DNA from: Megalonaias nervosa
Taxonomy: Eukaryota; Mollusca; Bivalvia; Unionida; Unionidae
DNA: 64,000 nt
Direction: 5' to 3'
Assembly (NCBI GenBank): GCA_016617855.1
Contig: JAECUM010001819.1
Coordinates: 62,001-126,000 of the forward strand
Position numbers and translations under genes: made by a program. Every line of letters begins with the position of its first letter. Within the stretch, counting starts at the first letter, position 1. This document shows positions 24,861-34,885 of this stretch, in pieces. The notes beneath the pieces are model-generated. The model saw nothing but the letters and a program-made list of their open reading frames with translations. It had not been told where the DNA came from and ran no database searches.

Positions 24861-25858
24861 ACAAAACTGTGGACCTTTTACTACAAGCAGCACATAGCCC
24901 ACGGACACAATCGGTCTATTTATTGGGTTGGAAAGCCTTCAGTCATTTTTTGGTCATGTCGGGTCACTGGGATCATAGGTGTGATCAACCTTCAGTACCA
25001 ACTGATGAGAATACCCTTGTTGATTTTGTGGCATATTGCTTCAAGATTATTCATATTCGACATGCATCTATCAAGCTATATTTGTGTGGTGTGAAGTATT
25101 TCTGTGTCAAACGGAGCATATATCACCCCCTCGATGGCCCTTCATATTCGTGCTGTCCAAGATTGCAAATGGTGTTGCGGGGTGTGAAGAAATCACAGAG
25201 TAATGGCCCTAACACAAGGTTACCCATCACTTTCGATATATTGGCGTGCATGTGTGCTTTGCTTCAGAAAGGTTTCTTTGGTCCCTGGGTGGATGGTATG
25301 CTGCTTGCTGCATCTTCATTAACTTTCTTTGCCTTTTTACGTTGTGGCGAATTTGCGGTGACGGCAACTACGGATATGGAGTACTTGCGGATCAGTGACT
25401 TTATTATTGCTGGTGATAATTCTGATGGGACTTTAGTGTTGAGAGCATCAAAGTCTGATCCATTCCGTTATGGTGTGCAGATCAGACTTTTTGCAGTGCA
25501 TAACTGTACTTGCCCCTTAAGGGCTTTGCACGACTATCTAGAGCTCCGTGGCAGGGTGGGCTGTCTTAGGCCTTCTGACCCGCTATTTACTACGGATGGT
25601 ATTAGTCCACTTTCTAGATCAGTGTTTTTGGAGAAGTTACATCTGCTCCTGCAGGTACTAGGCTATCCACAATACAAATTCAATGGGCACTCCTTTCAGA
25701 TAGGGGCCGCCACTACCGCAGCTAATGCTGGGATCGAGGACCACCTTATTAAAACACTAGGTCGTTGGACTTCAGGTTCTTATTTACATTACATCAGGAC
25801 CTCAAATGATGCCATTTTTCATGCACAGCAGGCCATGTGTGGATCTACCTGTTCATAG
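24827..25858 (+). CDS. Ngaro tyrosine recombinase (catalytic Arg replaced by Gln)
   Basis: 343 codons overlapping the end of RNase H by 34 bases, in another frame, as usual in this group. The enzyme would integrate a circular DNA copy in place of an integrase. An N-terminal helical core-binding part (SPRTQSVYLLGWKAFSHFL) precedes the catalytic domain. The first catalytic Arg is in FLRCGEF (residue 172). The HxxR box reads GHSFQIGAATTAANAG, with Gln at residue 291 (codon CAG at 25697-25699) where the family has Arg. Trp in LGRWTSG and the nucleophile candidate Tyr 322 in YLHYIRT are present. The frame is otherwise intact. The change fits CGG to CAG by CpG deamination (inference). Confidence 0.9.
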   Translation: MPSLRGTDDLLNKTVDLLLQAAHSPRTQSVYLLGWKAFSHFLVMSGHWDHRCDQPSVPTDENTLVDFVAYCFKIIHIRHASIKLYLCGVKYFCVKRSIYHPLDGPSYSCCPRLQMVLRGVKKSQSNGPNTRLPITFDILACMCALLQKGFFGPWVDGMLLAASSLTFFAFLRCGEFAVTATTDMEYLRISDFIIAGDNSDGTLVLRASKSDPFRYGVQIRLFAVHNCTCPLRALHDYLELRGRVGCLRPSDPLFTTDGISPLSRSVFLEKLHLLLQVLGYPQYKFNGHSFQIGAATTAANAGIEDHLIKTLGRWTSGSYLHYIRTSNDAIFHAQQAMCGSTCS

Positions 25859-26835
25859 ACAAGTGCTGCCATATGAGCAGTTTCGTCTGCATGTTTTCTT
25901 GGATGGAGTGCATTTGATGGAATTGTGTATGTGCTAATATACGTTAGTTGGTGTGTGTCAGTGTTTGCTTTCGGATGTGATCATCAGATTCTTTACATGG
26001 ACTGATTTCTGAGAAAGGATGTGTGTTGGTGTATTCTTTCAGATGTGATCATCAGATTCTGTACATGGAGTTATTTCTGAGAAAGGAGTAAGCAGATTCT
26101 GTGTATTGTGCCAAGTGTTTCATTGCATTTGGAATTGTTCAGTTTTTCTGTGGAGTGTGATCATCAGATTCAGGAGCCACATGAGGTGTGTTCCGCATCG
26201 GTGTGTTCACAATGTGTAACAAGATCATCAGATTCACAGGCATGGGGCGGTGTTTAGGCACCAGTAGGGCCTGCACCCCATGTTTACATTATGTGGTTGG
26301 TGTATCTATTAGGTTTCTAGTTCAATCTGTTTGCTGACTGCACTGCAATCGTTTTTGTGCATCCAACTTAATTTGCACTCCTGTACTTCACTTTATTTAT
26401 ACATCGACCCCTAACGGGGAACAAGCCGTGATCATTGCAGTGCTGAACATACATGTTTATAGTTTTTGTTTCCTCATATATGACTGTCTTTCAGATTCTC
26501 GCATCACAGCATTGCTTACCTTACCAATACAGTCTAGATTTACTGTGATTTTAGTCTTGTTAAAACCATAATAATGTTTGCAGGCAGGGATCCCTGAACA
26601 GTAACACCTTGGCATGGGTCCTTACAGTGTTATCCAGATATATGGTGATTCACAGTTGTATGGGTCTTAATATGGCAATGATTCGTGTTTCATTTTACTA
26701 ATTGCTTATATTGTGTGTTATATTTCGTGCTTATTTTAACAGAACTGCAGGTTGTTCTTGTCCATACATATCCATTCCTTGGGGCTCTCCGCTGCATATT
26801 ACTGCAGTTCCATTCTCGGCATGCAGCATCGTTTG
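25859..26835 (+). other. Ngaro 3' region with repeated GATCATCAGATTC motif
   Basis: There is no convincing frame between the recombinase and B1. The 13-mer gatcatcagattc occurs four times: near 25979, 26047, 26159 and 26223. A larger phrase around the first two copies (acatgga(c/g)t(g/t)atttctgagaaagga) is also repeated. No SGNH-hydrolase frame, which some Ngaro elements carry, is seen. Confidence 0.7.
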
Positions 26836-27430
26836 GGCATTCTGTCCCCAATCCACTCGACTTACAGACATAACAAGTTATGGCGACTCTGCCTCAATAC
26901 AGCGGCAATTCTGCCTTAACAGTTAGGTCAGTCAGTCAAACATTGGCAATTCTGCCTTGACATCAGTCATACTGGCGATTCCGCCTCATAGATAGGGCAT
27001 GTTAGCCATTCGGCCCTGACATCAGTCATACTGGCGATTCCGCCTCATAGATAGTGCTTCAGGCATACTGGCGATTCCGCCTCATAGGTAGTGCATGTTG
27101 GCTATTCGACCCTGACAGCAGTCATACTGGCAATTCCGCCTCATAAATACTGCATGCTTCTATTCCGTCTTACACATTAACCTCATGCAGTGGAGGGTGA
27201 GACCCAAAGAATGCCAAAGATGTATAATTATGTACTGTTTTATAATGCTAAATAGTGTTATTAAAGAGTTGATATTACTTTCTTATTAGTTCTTCTTATG
27301 CTACATGTATCATATACGCAGTTCACCTGTCAGTCAATCCAGCTATCGATATAGGAGTGTCGGGTGAATTGGCGATTTCACCTATTGTCCACCTGTCCAT
27401 CATTCCATCTAGTTTTATATTGTGTAAATA
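26836..27430 (+). repeat. Ngaro repeat B1
   Basis: It starts ggcattctgtccccaa and ends attgtgtaaata directly before A2. It contains a tandem block built on catactggcgattccgcctc that has more copies than B2, making B1 about 160 bp longer. It shares its 3' 240 bp almost identically with B2, including the phrase ggagtgtcgggtgaattgg. Confidence 0.88.
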
Positions 27431-27624
27431 GGTGTTTAATGTAATTAAATGATGGATTCCAGTCAAGGCCCGTTATGTGGGTCAGTTCAAAGTCAGTTCA
27501 GTGGACACGCGCACTAGTTGGATTGGCTATCAGCTAATCAGAGACAAGGGTCTGCTGTGCTGAGGCAGCTGACACTGGTCATTCACTTTACAAGTGATCA
27601 GCGTCGAGAGTGGACAGTTTGTTT
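27431..27624 (+). repeat. Ngaro repeat A2
   Basis: Second copy of A, lacking 15 bp (around tttacacaaag) present in A1 and in the solo copy, and with about four substitutions relative to A1. It directly follows B1. Confidence 0.9.
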
Positions 27625-27819
27625 TGTATCCTCCACCACCCCAACCGCCGCCTGCAGTTCTGTTACATTTGGCTCACCCTTCACCTTCAGGTCTTTTGAT
27701 TAACCTCCCTTCTGCTTACTAATTCCACTGTCTCTGGAGGTGGCAACCAGACCCCTCATACTAACAGGCTACTCTTGCCGTATCTTCTACAAGCGGTATT
27801 CGCCGCTATTGCATCATCA
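27625..27819 (+). other. Unpaired segment between A2 and B2
   Basis: 195 bp, more GC-rich than its surroundings, with no clear counterpart after A1 or before B1. In the canonical Ngaro layout A2 is followed directly by B2, so this is either an unrecognised extension of a repeat or an inserted sequence. Confidence 0.6.
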
Positions 27820-28258
27820 GGCATTCTGTCCCCAGTCCACTCGACTTACAGACATAACAAGTTATGGTGACTCTGCCTCAATACAGCGGCAATTCTGCCT
27901 TAACAGTTAGGTCAGTCATTCAAACATTGGCAATTCTGCCTTGACATCAGTCATACTGGCGATTCCGCCTCATAAATACTGCATGCTTCTATTCCGTCTT
28001 ACACATTAACCTCATGCAGTGGAGGGTGAGACCCAAGGAATGCCAAAGATGTATAATTATGTACTGTTTTATAATGCTAAATAGTGTTATTAAAGAGTTG
28101 ATATTACTTTCTTATTAGTTCTTCTTATGCTACATGTATCATATACGCAGTTCATCTGTCAGTCAATCCAGCTATCGATATAGGAGTGTCGGGTGAATTG
28201 GCGATTTCACCTATTGTCCACCTGTCCATCATTCCATCTAGTTTTATATTGTGTAAAT
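27820..28258 (+). repeat. Ngaro repeat B2 (right terminal repeat)
   Basis: It repeats B1 from ggcattctgtcccc to attgtgtaaat with few substitutions and fewer copies of the internal gcgattccgcctc unit. It is the right end of the element; host sequence resumes near 28259. Confidence 0.88.
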
Positions 28259-28280
28259 TAGAAATAAGTGAATGTTCTTT

Positions 28281-29155
28281 GATAATATTACTGTTCCTGT
28301 GCTGTTAATACTTTAATAGTATTACCGTTACTGTGCTGTTAATACTAAGATAGTATTACTGTTACTGTGCTGTTAATACTTTTATAGTATTACCGTTACT
28401 GTGCTGTTAATACTAAGATGGTATTACTGTTACTGTGCTGTTAATACTTTAATAGTATTACCGTTACTGTACTGTTAATACTAAGATAGTATTACTGTTA
28501 CTGTGCTGTTAATACTTTAATAGTATTACCGTTACTGTGCTGTTAATACTTCAATAGTATTACTGTTACTGTGCTGTTAATACTTTAATAGTGTTACGGT
28601 TACTGTACTGTTAATACTAAGATAGTATTACTGTTACTGTGCTGTTAATACTTTAATAGTATTACCGTTACTGTGCTGTTAATACTTCAATAGTATTACT
28701 GTTACTGTGCTGTTAATACTTTAATAGTATTACCGTTACTGTACTGTTAATACTAAGATAGTATTACTGTTACTGTGCTGTTAATACTTTAATAGTATTA
28801 CCGTTACTGTGCTGTTAATACTAAGATAGTATTACTGTTACTGTGCTGTTAATACTTGAATAGTATTACCGTTACTGTACTGTTAATACTAAGATAGTAT
28901 TACTGTTACTGTGCTGTTAATACTTTAATAGTATTACCATTACTATACTGTTAATACTAAGATAGTATTACTGTTACTGTGCTGTTAATACTTTAATAGT
29001 ATTACTGTTACTGTGCTATTAATACTAAGATAATATTACTGATCCTGCGCTAATAATACTAAGATAATATTATTGTTACTGTGCTGTTAATACTTCAATA
29101 GTATTACTGTTACTGTGCTGTTAATACTATTATAGTATTATTGTTACTGTCCTAA
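28281..29155 (+). repeat. 34-bp minisatellite with alternating unit types
   Basis: About 25 copies of a 34-bp unit. Two variants, gctgttaatactttaatagt... ending accgttactgt and gctgttaatactaagatagt... ending actgttactgt, mostly alternate, giving a 68-bp higher-order unit. In each unit taatact and agtatta form a 7-bp inverted repeat around a 5-base loop. The array lies between the right end of the Ngaro element and exon e, ending about 70 bp before the exon. Confidence 0.95.
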
Positions 29156-29227
29156 TAAAACTTTGATAGCAAGAAATATTCCTTGTTATCGGTACTGTGT
29201 CCTTGATAGATGCAATAATATTTTCAG

Positions 29228-29329
29228 AGTAAGGAGAGAGCCGCAGTATCCATAGGTCAGATATGTGTAGGGGAGCCCAAATTTCCCCACAGGAGGAAAG
29301 CCATTCAGGGACTTTTGGACTCTGTACAG
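29228..29329 (+). CDS. ECM29: ECM29 exon e
   Basis: 102 bases between ataatattttcag and gtaaat, phase 0 at both ends, encoding SKERAAVSIGQICVGEPKFP and then HRRKAIQGLLDSVQ. It corresponds to the vertebrate [21 protein letters not shown]...LLQGLMDSV segment, a conserved HEAT-like pair. Confidence 0.93.
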
Positions 29330-30129
29330 GTAAATGAGTAATCAGCAGCATTTTATTGACATGCATGTGAAGCATAGTTCTCACATGATCTTTCTAATTC
29401 TGGCTGGTTTTATGCCTTATATTTGAAGCATTGTTCTCATGTATTTGGGCTAGTTCCGGCTGGTTTGATAGCCTTGCATGTGAAGCATACGTCTTGTATG
29501 ATTTAGCCCATTTTGGATGGTAAAATATGATATATATAGGTGATATAATGAGGGTGAGTTGTAGTTTATATACCTAGTTATTATTTATATCTAAATAACA
29601 ATAAAACATGTTCTGCTGTATATAAACGTTTCCCAGAGCATTCAGAAAAGACTCTGCAACCATTAGTTCAAGCTGTTTCCATGCACCTCCAGCAATGTTA
29701 ACATACTGCAAACTGTGCATTATCCAAGTTGATAATAAAAGAAGATCAAGAAAACATTGAATGTATTTATAATATGATGAATAAAATTGCTGTGTTTATT
29801 TCATTGGAAATTCAGAAAATTCTTTGAATAATTCCAATAATTTTCTTTTCTGACGCTTGCAAAACCCTTAAATTATTCAACTTGTCTCATGAAAACTTGC
29901 TTAGACAATGAACACTGTATTTCAGTTTAAACAAAAATAAAATAATGTCATGAAAGCTATAAAAAAACAGAACAGAGGAAACTACATGCATCAAAATCAT
30001 TAAATATGAATTCATTGTGTACAGTTGGATTTAGGAAAAACAGTAGTTCAAGCATTTTAAAAATCAGCTTCAACTTTTATTTGTTGTATTTTTATACTTA
30101 TATTTTGTATAAAATGTTTATAATTTCAG
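29330..30129 (+). other. Intron 5
   Basis: 800 bp. The phrase like gcatgtgaagcatagttctcacatgatct recurs loosely two or three times at about 29362-29510. Nothing else is recognised. Confidence 0.6.
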
Positions 30130-30243
30130 TCCAAGCAGTTGGATCTTCAATTTACAATTGGAGAGGCACTTGTTGATGCTGCTTTGGGTTCTAATTCTCC
30201 TACTTGTAGAAACTACTGGACAGAAACAGAACAACAGTTCAAG
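30130..30243 (+). CDS. ECM29: ECM29 exon f
   Basis: 114 bases from tataatttcag to gtctgt, phase 0 throughout. It encodes SKQLDLQFTIGEALVDAALG followed by SNSPTCRNYWTETEQQFK. The LQFTIGEA motif matches ECM29 (vertebrates: IELQFTIGEAITSAA). The last part is a variable loop. Confidence 0.94.
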
Positions 30244-30603
30244 GTCTGTCATTACTTAGGCATTCAGAATACACATGTCCACCTAGGTTAATAAATAGTT
30301 CTCAGGACCAGTTTGAGTATGTTCTAACTCAAGTATGTGTTCATCATAATATATCATAATACACACTTTTTTGAAGGGTCGAGTCATGGCCAAACAAATT
30401 CTACTTTGTAAGTTTTTGTCTGAGTACAGTATTACGCATGTCAACTATTCTTTTATTTGATCTGTAGTCCATGAGAATAACAATTTGCTTGGTTAGAATG
30501 GAGTTGAGTCCATTTATGTTGAATGACCTACACTGTTTTGGAATGTCAGAAATGGTCAGCAACAATAAAGACTGATTTGCTATATTTATTGGATATTATA
30601 AGT

Positions 30604-33269
30604 AGGGGTGAAACAATTCGTCAATATATCGATGCATGAAAACGTTTGCTTTAACGATACACATATCGATACAAAAGATGGAGAATCGATACAAAATGAT
30701 ACTTAACATTATGTAAGTTATTTTAGTCTTAAGCAACCATGAATAATTATTATTATTTTGTTTTGTTTTTCTTTAAACATAGAATTATCTGAAAAAGCAT
30801 TTGCAGTCCTAGGCACTCATTTTTGTTTAGTAAAAATGTAAAAGACTATTGAGAATAGTCGCTTGCTGTCTACAATTAACTCAGTGACATGTTTCATGAT
30901 CTGACCCTCCCCCATTCCATGCTAATTATTTTAACCCAGCAGCATCTTCAGCATATAGGATGCAGTCCAGTTGTGTTCCACATGTATAATTAAAAGGACT
31001 TTACTCATCATTTAATAGCCACTTTTATGCGAAGTTTCTACATTGAATTTCATCTTGTCTACTTTCGTGGTTTTGAAAGCTACACTACCAGTGTGTCACA
31101 TTGTGAAATATGTTGATTGGTTATTGCTTGTTCTGGTCCAGGTTAAATAATAACTACCAATCAGGAATTAATGTAGTTTATTCCCTGTGTGACAAACGGG
31201 AAGAACTAACAAAGCAACAAATTTTGCACAAAAGTTATTGATATGTAGTAATTAAACAAAGATGCTGTCAGGGTGTATGATTGCTCGAATCATGCAAAAT
31301 TTGTATGAATTCACACACATTGAGAAGAGTGATGCACGAGAACTCCCACAATTTAGTTTAAAGTCCCACATTTGAAAATGTGCTTGGCAAAGTATACAAT
31401 TTATATTTAACCATTTTTGTCGCAACATGTTTTTCGTGTAGGCTACTGTTTACACATCTGAGTTCATCATGCATGACATGAATGGTTGTTAAACTCAATT
31501 TAATTTGCACATTATTCCCTGGAATAAGCATTATGGCATAGTTTGAACCTTCCATGAAGGATGTTTTACAAATGCTTGTTTAAAATATGGGCAACCTAGT
31601 AAACCCAAAATATCTGATTCCTGGCATGGTTCGTTATGTTTTCATTCAGCAAATACTGGCTGGTGATAGTGATGATGACAACAGTGTTTAAAGTTATGAA
31701 GTATATTGGATTATTGGAGCTGGGAAACTTTTAATGGAGATACCAGTGAGTGATTTCAAGCCTGAAAATGGTGTTAAATATGAGTCAGCTGTAAATGTTC
31801 AATAGAAAAAAATAGGCGGCATGATGGTCAATCTCCCTTTCACGGGTATTTTAAAATTAAATGTAGAAAGGGCAGAATACTGAGCATATTTAAAATACAG
31901 ACAATTTAAAAGTAGAAAGCAATTTTTATTTTCTATCAATCAGTTTAGCCCTGTGGATTGTATGCTACACAACCATATATCCATATCAGGGTTAAGATAA
32001 ACTGAATAAGTAAGGATGATAAAAAAATGAAATTAAGAATAAAGATCTTTATTTGAATACCTCTGTCTGCACAAGCAGACTATGGCATTGATGGACTAAA
32101 AGTCCAAATACAGCATTATGGACTAGATAAGAAATCTGGCATGGTACTCAGTAAACTACTGATTCAAGAAAGTAAGTTTATGTTAGTGAAAAATCCTGTT
32201 TGGGTGCAGATGTATCCAAAAGATAATATCTGTGAGCCCTGGAAAATTATAAATAACAGCCACAAAAATCAGTTCCCCAACATCTTCAAGCTGAGAAAGC
32301 TAGCTGTGTATATGCCCTTCAGAAGGAAGCACAGAAGAATATTTATACACAGATAAGGAACAGATTATGCTCAGAAATAATTAACATATTAATACTTACA
32401 CAGCTAGAGGTGATATCTTTTAAAGATTATGATATCAGTAGAGTTCTAAAAAATGGAGCAGGAGGAGAGATATTGAAGTGTTAGGTAAATATTGAACTAT
32501 GACCATTTCCTCCTCCACCTTCTTTTCTACTCTCCCCTGGAATTTCTCTTTTTATACAGAGATTTTTTAACCAGTGATTGAAGGTGCTGATGAAATAAAT
32601 AAACTTAATTTTAAACTTTAAACTGCTCAAGCTTATCACCTTGTGCAAAATTTTTAAAAAAAATAATAGGAATGGGTGTTGTCAGTAGTTTTCCTTCTTC
32701 ACTAACAATACAAGTACCTGTGGCCACAGCAGTCTTTTGCATATGAAGGAATTACAGTGTGATAGATTCCTCATTCCCATGTCCAGATTTGTTCTAGATG
32801 AGATTTTCTTTGCATGAGGAAATTGCTTTATTTCTTCAGTTTTGAAGATAACAGCATAATGTCTTCCAAGTTTAAAAGAGACATGAAATTGATAATAAGA
32901 TGTTTTCACAGCATTCATTCAGTGCAAAACAAGGGTCTGGTGGCTAAAGTGAGTTAAATGGAGCCACCATTAAATGGCCTAAAACGTTGAATAAAACTCA
33001 CTGACAATGAACAGGTAGTCTGTTTGAAAGTTTTTTTTGTTTTCTTGTCTTCAATGAGAATTGCATATAAATATATGATAACTATATCTCTTTCTATGAT
33101 CTGCATACTGGAAATACAACCAGTATGTCACCATACATAAAGGGGCACCACCTACCTTCCAAACATGGAAAGACTATCAAGTTCATATGTGTATCGATAT
33201 GTATTATATTGCAGGCTGTGTATTGTGAATCATATTGATACATGGCACAGGTGGATCGTTTCACCCTAC
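30604..33269 (+). mobile_element. hAT-type DNA transposon relic, copy 1 (2.67 kb)
   Basis: An 8-bp direct repeat, ttataagt, flanks the element exactly (30596-30603 and 33270-33277); 8-bp target duplications are the hallmark of hAT elements. The ends are imperfect inverted repeats (left aggggtgaaacaat; right, reversed, gtagggtgaaacgat), with several atcgata motifs just inside each end. The 3' 1.65 kb is repeated in inverse orientation at 60911-62655. The transposase is present only as fragments; see the pseudogene entry. Confidence 0.85.
32141..32356 (+). pseudogene. hAT transposase C-terminal fragment (copy 1)
   Basis: The readable part includes MYPKDNICEPWKI, then SHKNQFPNIFKLRKLAVYMP. It aligns with the minus-strand frame at 61778-62047 in copy 2. 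The spacing of a Trp, FPN and a hydrophobic helix resembles the C-terminal dimerisation domain of hAT transposases (pattern DPLxWW...FPxLxxLAxxYLxIP). Frameshifts and stops remove the rest. The family call combines this weak resemblance with the 8-bp target duplication. Confidence 0.6.
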
Positions 33270-33277
33270 TTATAAGT

Positions 33278-34789
33278 CAAGTCCAGCTGCGAACAACATA
33301 TACCCGGATTTGGTATCTCATAACATGTCAGCAGATCAGGGCCTGTGTTATTTGTTTACGAATTACTCTTAAGAAGCTGCATAGATACAGATCTGCCAGC
33401 ACATTGTGCGACTGCAGGTCTAGGTCTGTGCTATTTGCAGTTGGACTCAACATAAAAGCTAATAAATACAGTAAGAGTGAGAAATTACCAGATTTTAAAT
33501 TGTTTATTTCATCATTTACAATATCACTACCACATATACTGACCGGCTTCATGCAGGACGTTGAGATGCTGTCCCAGCTCCTAAGAAGATACCCCAAAAA
33601 AAGTGCCTATAGTGACAATATTTAAGATCCAGTCAGTGCCACACAAAGCAGTTCCATTCAAACTCTATTGGAATTACATATGAGATACATTCTACATCAA
33701 GCTCTGTCATGTATAATGTCCACAAGAAAGTTGGACGAAATTAAGACTATTTTAACACAAACTGGTGTGCACTGGGCATTATGTCCCTATGCTCTCCCAT
33801 GCATGGAATTGGGTACATTGAAGCTGGGTGTGCAGGATTACTTTTTGACCTTGCCAGCCAGGCTGGCCTGCAAGTTATATGTCATTCTCCATACGCCATA
33901 TGGCTGTTGACCAACCAGTCCAGACAATCAGTGTTTGGTTTTGATGGTCATCTCTAACTGGCATCCTGTGCCCAGCAAATTGCTTGGCCAGAATTGGCGT
34001 CACATTTGGAGCCATCCAGCACAACTTAAACAGGCATTAACAGCTGGATCACACTCTGTGTTGGACTTTTACTTGGCCTACTTTGTAGCATATATACTTT
34101 AATTTTACATGTGGATGACTCATGCTTTGGATAAGAAAGAAGTCTAATGATTTTGCAGTCAGAAGGTCAAGGTAACTGTAACTGAATGAAGCAAAATGGT
34201 TTTTGCATATCAACTTTAGTTTTGGTCTAGATATCTTGATCAAAGTTTGTGGAAGGCTTGCACTTAAGGTACAAAATAAGCCTTTTAATTTTGGGGTGAG
34301 AAGTTACAAAGTCAAAGACATTTTGACTTAAAGAAAATGGATTTTTGCAGAATAACTTTTGTTCTAGAGCCAGTTTCTTGACCAAACTTTGTGGATGGCT
34401 TGCACTTAGGATAATAAAGAAAGTTGCTGATATTGGGTTCTACAGAAAAAAAATGATTTCTGCACAGTATTTTTAGTTCAAGACTGCATACCTTGAATAT
34501 TCAGGTCATCAAGACCAGTTAGTCAATAATTGCAAGAGTCAAGCATGACCTACAAGTGCCTACATTGAGAACCATTAAAGACAGGGTAGGCATATAAAGT
34601 GCCATTCACGGTATTCATGTTAGAAGAGGCACATCAATGAAGTTTTGACACAAATGTTCAGTTTCACAAAAGCACATAAAAACCTTCAAAAGTAACAGAA
34701 TTAACATTAATAATGAATTCTGTATTTGTTTATATGAATACGCTTTGCATTAATGTTGAAACTTTGTCACACCATGTTTTATCTTAAAG
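33278..34789 (+). repeat. End of intron 6, including tandem repeat family RA
   Basis: 33278-34050 shows no recognisable feature; the open frame at 33242-33625 crosses the transposon border and is not a gene. At about 34130-34450 lie two degenerate copies of a repeat with the phrases gaccaaactttgtggatggcttgcactt, ttttaattttgg and ggtcaaggtaactg. The same family is present in introns 8 and 9. Confidence 0.55.
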
Positions 34790-34885
34790 GCCAGAGCAAC
34801 AGCAGCAACAGATGATGATGTTGAATGGTATCTGACAACTATCTTGGAACAGTATGTCCCCAATGTCAACCCACATGTACGCCAG
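34790..34885 (+). CDS. ECM29: ECM29 exon g
   Basis: 96 bases from atcttaaag to gtcagt, phase 0. It encodes ARATAATDDDVEWYLTTILE followed by QYVPNVNPHVRQ. The end NPHVRQ joins the next exon as in vertebrate ECM29 (ISPNPHVRQAACIWLLSLV). The Asp-rich beginning is the end of a variable loop. Confidence 0.94.

Larger units (their letters stand above)
21165..28258 (+). mobile_element. Ngaro-like tyrosine-recombinase retrotransposon (A1-ORFs-B1-A2-B2)
   Basis: About 7.1 kb in intron 4 of ECM29, same orientation as the gene. Order: repeat A1, 5' leader, gag-like frames, reverse transcriptase, RNase H, overlapping tyrosine recombinase, 3' region, then B1, A2 and B2. Split direct repeats of this kind define the Ngaro/PAT group of YR retrotransposons (established knowledge), as opposed to the inverted repeats of DIRS1. 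I see neither the DIRS-type methyltransferase after RNase H nor an SGNH-hydrolase frame after the recombinase. A1 and A2 differ by about four substitutions and one 15-bp gap, so the insertion is fairly young. The coding region is damaged in several places, so this copy is probably not autonomous. Confidence 0.9.

Noticed and set aside
24860..26835. Methyltransferase (DIRS type) or SGNH hydrolase (some Ngaro elements) in the retrotransposon
   Set aside because: No frame of suitable length or motif was seen after RNase H or after the recombinase.
33242..33625. 127-codon plus-strand frame
   Set aside because: It starts inside the hAT terminal region and runs through its target duplication into the flank, so it cannot be an ancient gene.
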